From positions 1-32,542 of the forward strand of contig LRSR01011174.1 in assembly GCA_001579985.1 (NCBI GenBank): a DNA stretch of 32,542 nt. Reading direction: 5' to 3'. The translations under genes and the position numbers were made by a program. The stretch is from Hypsibius dujardini (Eukaryota > Tardigrada > Eutardigrada > Parachela > Hypsibiidae). The notes under the pieces are model-generated. The model made no database searches. It had not been told where the DNA came from and saw only the letters and a list, made by a program, of their open reading frames with translations. Below are positions 1 through 7,992 of this stretch, piece by piece (within the stretch, counting starts at the first letter, position 1; each line of letters opens with the position of its first letter).

Positions 1-18
1 CTATGCAAGTTAAATTAC

Positions 19-1511
19 TTCGAGAACTTTCTTTCCCGAGAGGTCGACCGATTTTTCGGTGGACAGAAAGGACAGCATGTCGCAAGCTCCATCCCATACC
101 CGAAAACCACCTGTAAAAGCAAAGAATACATCCGCCAAGAATGCATCTGAAGTCCATTCGTTGATTGGTTGATTGACAGAGCGCGACAATAACGCGCAAG
201 ATCTAGTTAGGTTCCCTCAGTTGATTGACTGATTGATTTGCTTGATAACAGGCCGGTCTCAATTCATCAATCAATCCGGTGCTTTCACATTGAACTTCAC
301 CACCTCAATTGATTGACTGATTGATTTGCTTGATAACAGGCCGGTCTCAATCCATCAATCAATCCAGTGCTTTCACATTGAACTTCACCAAAATATAAGA
401 ACGAGAAAAAATCTACCTGACCGCGAAATATGGGATTGTAAAACGCGTCTTACCTTCATAAATTCGGGGGACAATATCCGATTTCCTTTCGCTCCCGAAA
501 AGTTTGGTCAGCCCGTTCAGTCGCACCTGTTGAACATCCATCACAGATTCCAGCCACTGCGGGCAAATAAACTCCAAAGTTGTCCCACCAACAGATATAG
601 CATTCCAAACTGTTTCTGTGATTTATCAAAGAAGCGTTACCCGAGTATATCGCGCGGAAGGAAACGTGAAGTGAAACTAAAATACCAGAGTTTCGAGGAA
701 GACTTCCTAGCGACTCCTCCGACTCTCTCGAGGTCTCTGCCTCCGACGGGTGTGAAGAAGCATCCTGATCAGCTCTTCGCGAGAACGAAATATCATCCTT
801 AGACTCATGGGCAGTTGGCACGGATAACAGATTATCGCTTCGGATGTCAGCGACTGGGGAACAGAGCGAATCATTGTTGTCCAGCAGGGTTTTAGATTCC
901 CTCGAGGTCTCCGCCTCCGACGGGTGTGGAGAAGCATCCTGATCAGCTCTTCGCGAGAACGAAATATCATCCTTAGACTCATGGGCAGTTGGCACGGATA
1001 ACAGATTATCGCTTCGGATGTCAGCGGTTGGGAAACAGAGCGAATCATTGTTGTCCAGCAGGGTTTTAGATTCCCTCGAGGTTCCCGCCTCCGAAGCAGA
1101 CGAAGAATCATTGCGATTGTCGCCATTCGAAACTAAAACATCTCGCTTCACCCGTTTCGTGCTGGGTTCAAGCGTGGAAGAGGAGCTTCGGGTTAGCGAG
1201 GCAGGACTGTGGCAAGCAGGGTTTGATGGACTCCTAGACGCCGTCAGGGACTCCGAAAAGCGTGAAACGTCGTTTGGTTGTCCCTTGTCCCATGCAAAAA
1301 TATGCTCGCGGAATGGCTGTTCAGCGGGTTGTAAAAGAGAGTTGTCGCTACGAGAACGGAAAGAATCAGCGCTGTCTGGTGCAATAAAATTGCTAATTTC
1401 GGTTGATTGAGAGATTTCCAGCGGATGATCCCCTTCCTCTGGTAAGACGGACTTCTGCTGCTCGGAATCTGCACCTGGAAGAGGTGCTGGAAAGTTAAAA
1501 AGGAAAGACAT
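19..1511 (-). CDS. METTL18: METTL18-like protein-histidine N-methyltransferase, 5' part (three exons, continues beyond base 1)
   Basis: Exons on the minus strand: 1511-686, 609-454 and 110-19, giving 358 codons before the window ends. METTL18 (yeast Hpm1) is a SAM-dependent enzyme that methylates a histidine of ribosomal protein uL3. Seen here: the N-terminus MSFLFNFPAP, like the MxFxFNF start of METTL18; a long low-complexity Ser/Asp/Glu-rich stretch (about residues 15-275); then SDIVPRIYEGGFRVWD (about 320-335), matching the family's SDL..VYEGGLKIWE; and GKKVLE, the first strand of SAM motif I, whose glycine-rich loop must lie in the next exon. The first ATG in the frame (1574) is passed over because the FNF motif starts at 1511. 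Exon 1 carries a 58-residue tandem duplication. The 77-bp intron 1 (GTATTT donor) is predicted from the frame change and is the weakest splice. Continuation without splicing gives a cysteine-rich, unlikely tail. Confidence 0.85.
221..396. repeat. 88-bp direct tandem duplication in METTL18 intron 2
   Basis: Two copies of an 88-bp unit starting TTGATTGACTGATTGATTTG (at 221 and 309) sit between exon 2 and exon 3 of the METTL18-like gene. Each copy contains the TGAT/ATCA motif in both orientations, so each can fold on itself. No coding content is supported here. Confidence 0.85.
686..1100 (-). repeat. 174-bp in-frame tandem repeat inside METTL18 exon 1
   Basis: Two complete and one partial copies of a 174-bp unit (58 residues), for example the block containing SRESKTLLDNNDSLC, lie in the predicted disordered N-terminal region. 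Copies are nearly identical in DNA as well as protein, pointing to recent duplication. The length is a multiple of three, so the frame is kept. Confidence 0.9.
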
Positions 1512-2283
1512 GATAGATTTATCGATCGCGGCGATCACGTATGAGCTCTTTAGTAACACACACACAGAAACCATTAAAAAACCGGCTTAAAAAAACAAGT
1601 GAAAATCAGATGACAATTAAATGATTGAACAAATGAATCAATGAATCAATGGGGAACTCGTAACGAGTCAATGAATAGAGTGACGACAATTGAGTGGATT
1701 AAATCAATCAATCTATCGATCAATCGAGAGCAAATAATATGTGTTGAATAACATACAGGAGTTTGATTGATTGAATGAACGAAAGAGTCTTAGATCGATC
1801 AGCTGTTGTCGTTGATTCTCTTGTTGATTCTCTCGTCCATTCCATTTTCACGGTCACATCGATTCATTTCAGAGCTACTGTATTTCTTATTCCTTACTTG
1901 TCGTTATTTTCATCTCTTTTTGCACTCGTAATATGCTATTGTTTCGTGCCTTCCGGCTAATGACATAACATGCAATGTAAACATTTACGGTATAGAAAAC
2001 CCGTTATCTCTAGTCTGGCCTCTGCACCAGTACATATTTGCACCGCAGCGGCGCAGCGGCGCAGCAAACAGCCGAGCAGCCAACCTTCGAAAACCACGTC
2101 ATACTCTTAACTCACCCAATCTCGAAAAAGGACGCCGTTCGGGTTCGTTTAACCGCGCAACTTTCCCCGTTTGTGAATCTCATTGCAATACAGCGGAGTT
2201 CAGGAATCCCTTACTGGATCACACATTCACCACCATTCACACCGCTGCGTCAATTCAGTTGAGTTACTACGGAGTTTAGTCCG
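1512..2283. other. Divergent intergenic region between METTL18-like and Canopy genes
   Basis: This 772-bp region separates two genes transcribed outward, so it should hold both promoters. It contains ATCA/TGAT-rich sequence (about 1620-1790) and a short GCGGCGCA-type direct repeat near 2041-2065. No TATA box at a convincing distance and no conserved ORF were seen. Confidence 0.6.
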
Positions 2284-2580
2284 ATGACGGGAATGCGATT
2301 CACGTGGAATATTCTGCTTTTTGGACTTGCACTTACGTTTGCGGTGGTGGCTGGGAAGGATGGCGACGGGGAAGAAGACAAAGTCAGCAGGACTCCCACG
2401 CAATGCGAAGGTATCGATATCGCCGCATGTACTAATGTCTGTGCCTGTGCCTGTGTCTGTGTCTGTGCCTGTGCCTGTGCCTGTCTGTGTCTGTGTCTGT
2501 GTCTGTGTCTGTGTCTGTGTTTGTGCCTGTACCTGTGTTTGTGCCTGTGCCTGTGTCTGTGTCTGTGTCTGTGTCTGTGT

Positions 2581-2627
<47 letters not shown>

Positions 2628-4098
2628 TCTTTGTCTGTGTCGGTGTCGGTGTCTGTGTTTGCATCGATGAAATGAGTAAAAAAACCATAGGCGTTAGTTT
2701 GCAGGATATTTGCCCATGAAATGGATTCAAAGATGAAGGAGACGTTCAAGAAGAAGACGCTCGATGTTAGCTCGAAACCTTTTACACCGGACACCAGGAA
2801 GATCGATTACAGCCGATCGTAAGTGCTGCGCTTCTCGTTGATTGGTCGATTGGAATTAAACGTTTTTAAACGACCGGCGTTTCGTTTTCTGCCGGTTGAT
2901 TGATTGATTGATTGATTAGATCATCTGCATCGGTTTTTTTCCAGAGAACTGCGACTGATTGAGGTGCTGGACAGTGTGTGCGATAAAGTGGCAGATTATC
3001 ATGTGCACTCGAAAGAGGGAATGCAGCGTTACGCCAAGCAAGAAAGTGAAACGATTGATACATTGAACGCATTAAGGCAAGCAAAACGGTCATTGTATTT
3101 GTGCCTAGAATTCCGGAAGTTGTGACGAGAGTCCTTTAATCATGCAGGAATCGCGGTGTTAAAGTGGATATCGGAATGCCTTGGGAGCTGGTCGAGAAGC
3201 AACCGAATAAGGAAATCATGGCACTGAAAAGAAGGGTATGCAGCTGGGTGGTTGGAGAAACCCAGACACATAGTCAAGTCAGCCAGTCAGATGGTCAGCC
3301 AGTCAGACAAGCAGTTCGTTAGATTGCTAAGCGGACAGACAGACAGACAGACATGCAGACATGCAGACATGCAAACAGACGGGCAGGCAGACACGCAGGC
3401 GTGTAAACAGACAGACAGAAAGACAGACAGACAGACAGACATGCATGCATGCATACAAGCAAACAGAAAGGCAGGCAGACAGGCAGGCATGTAAACAGAC
3501 AGACAGACAGGCAGGCAAACAGGCAGGCATATAAACAGACAGACAGACAGACATGCAGACAAGCAAACAGACAGGCAGGCAGACAGGCAAGCATGTAAAC
3601 AGACAGACAGGCAGGCATGTAAACAGACAGACAGGCAGGCATGTAAACAAACAGACAGACAATAATGTCTGATTCGTTTCACAGTGTGAAGCATTGGCCG
3701 AGGAATACGAGGACGACCTCTCGGCATGGTACTTTCAACAACAAGAGCAACCATTGCTGGATTACTTTTGCCGGAAGAATATTTTGAAAGGCGAAGATCA
3801 GTGTAGGTCAACATACGTCTGTCGGTCGATTAACTTTCTCTTTCAACTTGTATTGTTACTGGCAGGGATTATTTTAGTGTGTGACATTACGCAAAACGTG
3901 TGAGATTAAAACGATTTGTGTTGCATTAAAGATCCCTTTAAAATAATCCCTGGTTACTGGTGCTTCCTCTCCGTAGCGTGCTTGGATCAACCCTGGGAAC
4001 CTTTTGGACTTCCTTACTCCGACGGCACCGGAGTTGGCAAAACGAAAGAGGAAAGCGCTCGACCCCGACCAAAGGACAAGAAGAAGGATGAGCTCTAA
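2284..4098 (+). CDS. CNPY3: Canopy family ER co-chaperone (CNPY3/4-type, saposin-like, KDEL-terminated)
   Basis: Exons 2284-2410, 2698-2818, 2945-3076, 3148-3235, 3685-3802 and 3977-4098 give 235 residues. Canopy proteins are ER-lumen saposin-like proteins; CNPY3 works with HSP90B1/gp96 in folding client receptors such as Toll-like receptors. Seen here: a hydrophobic signal peptide (about 5-23); six cysteines at 41, 44, 95, 157, 185 and 197 in the family spacing (CEVC, then SELRLIEVLDSVCDKV, then CEALAEEYEDDLSAWY, then FCRKNIL and SCL); and a Lys-rich tail ending in KDEL for ER retrieval. The exon 2 acceptor is placed at TTAG (2694-2697), because only this keeps the CxxC pair and the following AHEM. 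Intron 3 appears to be GC-AG. CNPY3 and CNPY4 cannot be told apart securely from the sequence, so the symbol marks the closer match. The family call is firm. Confidence 0.93.
2440..2662. repeat. TGTGTC/TGTGCC hexamer array in Canopy intron 1
   Basis: About 220 bp of near-pure 6-bp units (TGTCTG, TGTGCC) fills most of Canopy intron 1 (2411-2697). It opens long artificial frames on both strands (Cys-Leu, Val-Ser, Thr-Asp), none of which is supported as protein. Confidence 0.95.
3339..3660. repeat. (ACAG)n tetranucleotide array in Canopy intron 4
   Basis: About 320 bp of ACAG/GCAG units with interspersed ATGCAG and ATGTAA variants occupies most of intron 4 (3236-3684) and ends some 20 bp before the acceptor at 3683-3684. 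The long Cys/Leu/Val frames across it are artefacts. Confidence 0.95.
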
Positions 4099-4135
4099 TC
4101 AAGGTTAATATGTTTATTTTTCTACCGCTTTCGGT

Positions 4136-4205
4136 CGGCCATCGCGAGAGGATTCGGTCGGCCAACGCGAGAGGATTCGGTCGGTCATCGCGAGAGGATT
4201 CCGTC
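4136..4205. repeat. 23-bp tandem repeat between two convergent genes
   Basis: Three copies of a 23-bp unit (TTCGGTCGGCCATCGCGAGA plus GGA) lie between the Canopy stop (4098) and the gankyrin stop (4375), where the two 3' ends meet. The flanking 4099-4374 interval has a minus-strand AATAAA (4111-4116) that could serve the gankyrin transcript. Confidence 0.85.
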
Positions 4206-4374
4206 AAGTCTTCCAGTCTTCAATTCTAAGCCTTTTTTTATCTTTCTTTCTTTTTACCTAACGTCTTAGCCAATGCTGAATGGTGCATATATTTGATTTC
4301 AGCCTTATAATTCCACCCATAAAAAATGAACAATATTTTTATCCAAGAAAAAAGCAATATCCGATTTGCTGTAC

Positions 4375-4548
4375 TCATCCAGCAGAGAGGCGAGCGAGGA
4401 GAGATTTAAGCTGCTTATCGCAGAAATCCAATGGCGTCTTCTCCGCCTTAGAAGTAAAAGAATACTCTCAGGCAAGGTGAACTGAAATCGGAATTATCTC
4501 GGCCACTGTCTGTCTGTCTATCTATTTATCTATCTATCTATCTATCTA

Positions 4549-4597
<49 letters not shown>

Positions 4598-6101
4598 TAG
4601 TCTGTTAGTCTGTTACCTTGTTCTTAGCTTCAGTGGAAGCTCCGTGTTCGGCAAGTAGACGTGCGACGTCCGGATTCTGAGACTCACAGGCAACGTGCCT
4701 AAAATGATGGTTCAAATAACTTGCATACTGTTTGACACAACTGCAACGAGCCAAAAGCAGCAGTTTTAACGTACAACGGCGTATTCTCAAACTTATCCAG
4801 GGAGTTGACGTTCGCGCCGTTCTTCAGGAGAAACTCGCACATCTGTGCGTGGCCTTGGGACGCAGCTCGATGCAGCGGCGTGTTCCCGGCCTGATCCTTC
4901 ACGTTGACGCTCGCGCCGAGTTCCAACAACAACTCCGCAATCTAAAAAATCAAAGCACACGAAAATAAACCGGAAAAAAAACCTAGAATCAGCATAATCC
5001 ATAAAACGGTACGTCCTGACAAAATCCTTGGACTAACCGAGTTAATGTACAAGATGCAATCAATCAATCAGCCAAGCAATCAATCAACCAGCCATGTACA
5101 AGAGACAATCAATCAATCAGTTCACCAATCAATCAGCCAAATAATCAATCAACCAACCATGTTCGAGAGCCAATCAATCAATCAGCCGAACAATCAATCA
5201 GCCAATCAATCAATCAGCCAATCAATCAATCAGCCTACTAACCAATCAATTAAACAAATCATCATGAACTGATGGTGGCTTTCGTTTTCGACACATCAAC
5301 TATTGCTTTCTCTCACGGTATCCACCAACTCACAGCCATTTTGTTCTTCGAAGCAGCATAATGAATCGGTTGCTGGCCGGTGTCGTTGGTCTGCGTCACA
5401 TTTGCGCCGCGCTGCACCAGGAACCGCACTAGATCCTCCTTCCCCGCAGCCACACAAATCAACAGCGGAGTGAAGCCATTCTACAAAACAATGAAAGAAA
5501 AAGAAAGACGGAAAAATAAACCACGTGAAAGTCATAAGAATAAAAGTCATTTCACAAAAATCAAACCTCGTCAGGCTCATCGAGCGGAACTCCCAGGCTC
5601 ACGAGATATTCTACAAATTCGCCATGCCCACCGGAGCATGCCCAATGGATGGCACTTCGTCCACCCTGAAGCAGAAAAATAGTCTGACTCAAAAGACGAT
5701 GCACAAAATTCGTAGAAGCTCGAAGTAGCGCAAAAAGTCAAAAATTACAATCAATCAATCAATCAATCAATCCATCGACGATTGCAGTTTAATCAATCAA
5801 TCAATCCATCGACGACTGCAGTTTAATCAATCAATCAATCAATCAATGATCGCAGTTCAATCAATCAATCAATCGATGATTGCAGTTCAATCAATCAATC
5901 CATCAATGATGGCAGTTCGATCAATCAACCAATCGAGGCGGGGGAAAACCGACCAAACCTCACCTCATCCGGTTTCGTAGCAGCTGATTTGTCTGCTTCG
6001 AAGATGGTTTTCACCTCCTCAATTTTTCCGTCATAAATCTGCTGCCCAATACTGGGGGCCCATTTATCGGCTAGACCCGGGGATTTACCGGTATCAACCA
6101 T
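4375..6101 (-). CDS. PSMD10: Gankyrin homologue, 26S proteasome non-ATPase subunit 10 (ankyrin-repeat assembly chaperone)
   Basis: Minus-strand exons 6101-5964, 5665-5567, 5480-5334, 4941-4775, 4698-4617 and 4446-4375 give 234 residues (human protein 226). Gankyrin (yeast Nas6) binds the ATPase Rpt3 and chaperones assembly of the proteasome regulatory particle. The product is almost wholly ankyrin repeats. An N-terminal helix pair carries IYDGKIEEVKTIFEADKS, then come AIHWACSGGHGEFVEYLVSL, TPLLICVAAGKEDLVRFLV, PIHYAASKNKMAIAELLLEL, TPLHRAASQGHAQMCEFLL and HVACESQNPDVARLLAEHG, and a short C-terminal AEKTPLDF repeat. Order and spacing follow human gankyrin throughout, including ADKSxAT near residue 40. 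The start at 6101 has a strong context (AACCATGG). All splice sites are GT-AG, with phases 0,0,0,2,0. Confidence 0.95.
4508..4613. repeat. (TCTG)n array touching the gankyrin exon 5 donor
   Basis: The pure TCTG/TCTA tract ends directly in the exon 5 splice donor. Read on the coding strand, the intron begins GTAACAGACTAACAGAC and passes straight into (CAGA)n, so the donor looks like a modified repeat unit. Confidence 0.9.
5058..5262. repeat. (ATCA)n-type array in gankyrin intron 3
   Basis: Degenerate AATCAATCA units broken by CAGCCA and CATGTACAAGAG inserts form a loose higher-order repeat of roughly 50-60 bp. It lies wholly inside intron 3 (5333-4942). Confidence 0.85.
5749..5934. repeat. 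(ATCA)n and about 35-bp composite array in gankyrin intron 1
   Basis: Five or so copies of a unit made of (AATC)n followed by a GATGATTGCAGTT-like segment lie in intron 1 (5963-5666), starting about 30 bp from the donor. Confidence 0.85.
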
Positions 6102-6261
6102 GGTTGTAGTCACGACGGACGACACCGGAATCACGAGATAAATATTCGAAAATCGTGGAATGACACCGCAGAAAAATCATTGGTCGGTTGGGATTTATGG
6201 AAGATCCAACGGTTTAGCAAAGATTGCTTGATTGATTGTGTTGCTCCGTGAAAACGTCGTG

Positions 6262-6365
6262 CAGTGCGCAATGCGCTGTAGAGTTCGATATGATGCGCAA
6301 TGCGCTGTAGAGTTCGATATGATGCACAATGCGCTGTGGAGTTCGATATGATGCGCAATGCGCAT
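6262..6365. repeat. 29-bp tandem repeat upstream of gankyrin
   Basis: About 3.5 copies of a 29-bp unit built on TGCGCAATGCGC lie roughly 160-265 bp upstream of the gankyrin ATG. The last copy ends in ATGCGCATGCACA, close to the NRF-1 consensus YGCGCAYGCGCR. A promoter role is inference. Confidence 0.8.
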
Positions 6366-6578
6366 GCACATGTGCGTAGTTGTAGTTTTGATTGATTGAC
6401 TCTTCTGTTGTTGTTTTCTCATTATCTCCCTCCATTTTGTCCTTCCGCTTGCATTTTCAACGACTGGCTTGCTTACCTCCTGCTTCATCACTCTTTCAGA
6501 AAATTTACCTCCGAAAGCACGACGAGGTGAGGAAGATCATAAGGCGAGCTTAGGGAGATTATAAGGCGAGGTGAAGAA

Positions 6579-6707
6579 GATAACACACGTGGCAGAAATT
6601 TTGCGCTGACCGAGTCAAGCACTTTAACTCGACGGCTGTGAACAGCAGCCATGCAACGAGCGTAATGGCTTAACTCGCTAGCGCAAGGTTTTTGCCACGT
6701 GTGTATC
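6579..6707. mobile_element. MITE-like inverted-repeat element, family A copy 1
   Basis: Left end GATAACACACGTGGCAGAA and right end TTTTTGCCACGTGTGTATC are inverted copies of each other, and the similarity continues inward for about 35 bp. A related element with the same internal CCGAGTCAAGC segment lies at 28906-29034. There is no coding capacity. The target-site duplication is unclear. Confidence 0.75.
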
Positions 6708-7179
6708 AGCCGTTCTTGACGTTGAGAATTTTCAATGGCCTCCAGCTGTCGCGTTACGACTGCTTCAACACTATTAACTAACAGATTATAATTTTAGTAA
6801 TAGTTATTTGATTTTTTTATGCATTTGGTGCTGCATTCAAAGTCGGCCCAAAAACTATTCTGACAGCCGTTACTACCCATTAGGGTCGTTTCGTCCAGTA
6901 CTGTTGACATTGATTGATTGATGAACTTGTTTTGAACAAATTGTCATCAGCGAGCGTCAATTCATCAATCAACGTATCACTTGCACACTGAAATTGACGT
7001 CTACCCTTTATTCTTTTAATTGATCTAATCTTTTATTTTTGCTTTCATTTTTATTTTAAATGATGAAATGTGATCTCAAATTTTTTTTTGTAACTTCCTC
7101 TTTTTAAACCGTAAAATGGACGAAGATTGGGATTAAAAGAAAATCGATAATGCGAGATTTTTTCAATCGATTAACGAAT

Positions 7180-7363
7180 TGATTGATTGATTGATTGAAT
7201 AATCGAACGGTGATTGATTGATTGATTAATCGATTGATTGATTGATTGATTGATTGAACGGTGATTGATTGATTGATTGAACGGTGATTGATTGATTGAT
7301 TGAACGGTGATTGATTGATTGATTGATTGAACGGTGATTGATTGATTGATTGATTGAACGGTG
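7180..7363. repeat. (GATT)n array with ACGGT spacers
   Basis: Runs of 3-5 GATT units are separated by GAACGGT, at least six times, just downstream of the coiled-coil gene's 3' end on the minus strand. The Ile-Asn-Gln-Ser frames it opens are not genes. Confidence 0.9.
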
Positions 7364-7438
7364 ACCAGGCGGGCAAAAATCTTCATGTCGTCATTGGAAA
7401 GGGACCAAGCATCTGGTTTTATTCCTTCCGCAGCATTT

Positions 7439-7954
7439 TTATTGAAGACCATCGAGAGGTACGGCAGAAATGTAGCCAAAACCGTTATAATCATCATCGT
7501 CGTCGTAAAAACTGGCGTCGCCTTCACCGATCGTCTTCGGCAGTTTCGCTTGACTGTCTTTCTGTACCCACGTCCAGGACTTCCTTAGTTTCTCTTCGAA
7601 CAACTGTTCGACGTCCCCTTGCAGTTTCAGTTTCTGCTTCTCGATGACTTCGCTTTTCAGGCTGTCCCACATGTCGTCAGAGCGTACCAGCATCTCTTCG
7701 TGGATACCGGTTAAGGTGCTGAGGTTGCCGTTGAGGTGTCGGGCGTAGCGTTTCATGCGAGCACACCAGAAGTGCTCCCTTTCGGCCAGCTCTTCCTGCA
7801 TGTGCACTTTGAAGATCTTCTCGGAGGCAAGGAGCTGCAAGACAAAGAGGGTCGCCGTAATGTCTGTCTGTCTATCTGTCTGTCTGTCTGCCTGCTTGTC
7901 TATCTGTCTGTCTGTCTGTCTGTCTATCTGTTTGTCTGTCTGCCTGTCTGCCTA

Positions 7955-7992
<38 letters not shown>

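Larger units (their letters stand above)
6102..7438. other. Intergenic region between gankyrin start and coiled-coil gene end
   Basis: This 1.3-kb stretch lies upstream of gankyrin. In order it holds a 29-bp tandem repeat (6262-6365), a 129-bp inverted-repeat element (6579-6707), AT-rich unique sequence (6760-7130) and a (GATT)n array (7180-7363) reaching almost to the end of the coiled-coil gene. No conserved ORF was seen. Confidence 0.7.

Noticed and set aside
1018-1410. 130-codon plus-strand frame opposite METTL18 exon 1
   Set aside because: Antisense shadow of a repetitive coding exon, with no independent support.
456-1574. Unspliced 372-codon frame through the METTL18 region
   Set aside because: Its last 67 codons are cysteine-rich and unrelated to METTL18, whereas splicing to the neighbouring frame restores the family motif up to SDIVPRIYEG.
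2321-2719. Second frame across Canopy exon 1 starting at 2321
   Set aside because: It lacks the signal peptide and CxxC; the 2284 frame keeps both and joins all later exons.
3252-3814. Long Cys/Leu/Val-rich open frames on the minus strand
   Set aside because: They are translations of an (ACAG)n array inside Canopy intron 4; the same pattern appears at every TCTG tract in all frames.
5925-6134. Upstream start of gankyrin at 6134
   Set aside because: That codon is GTG; the first ATG in frame, at 6101, has a strong start context and fits the family length.
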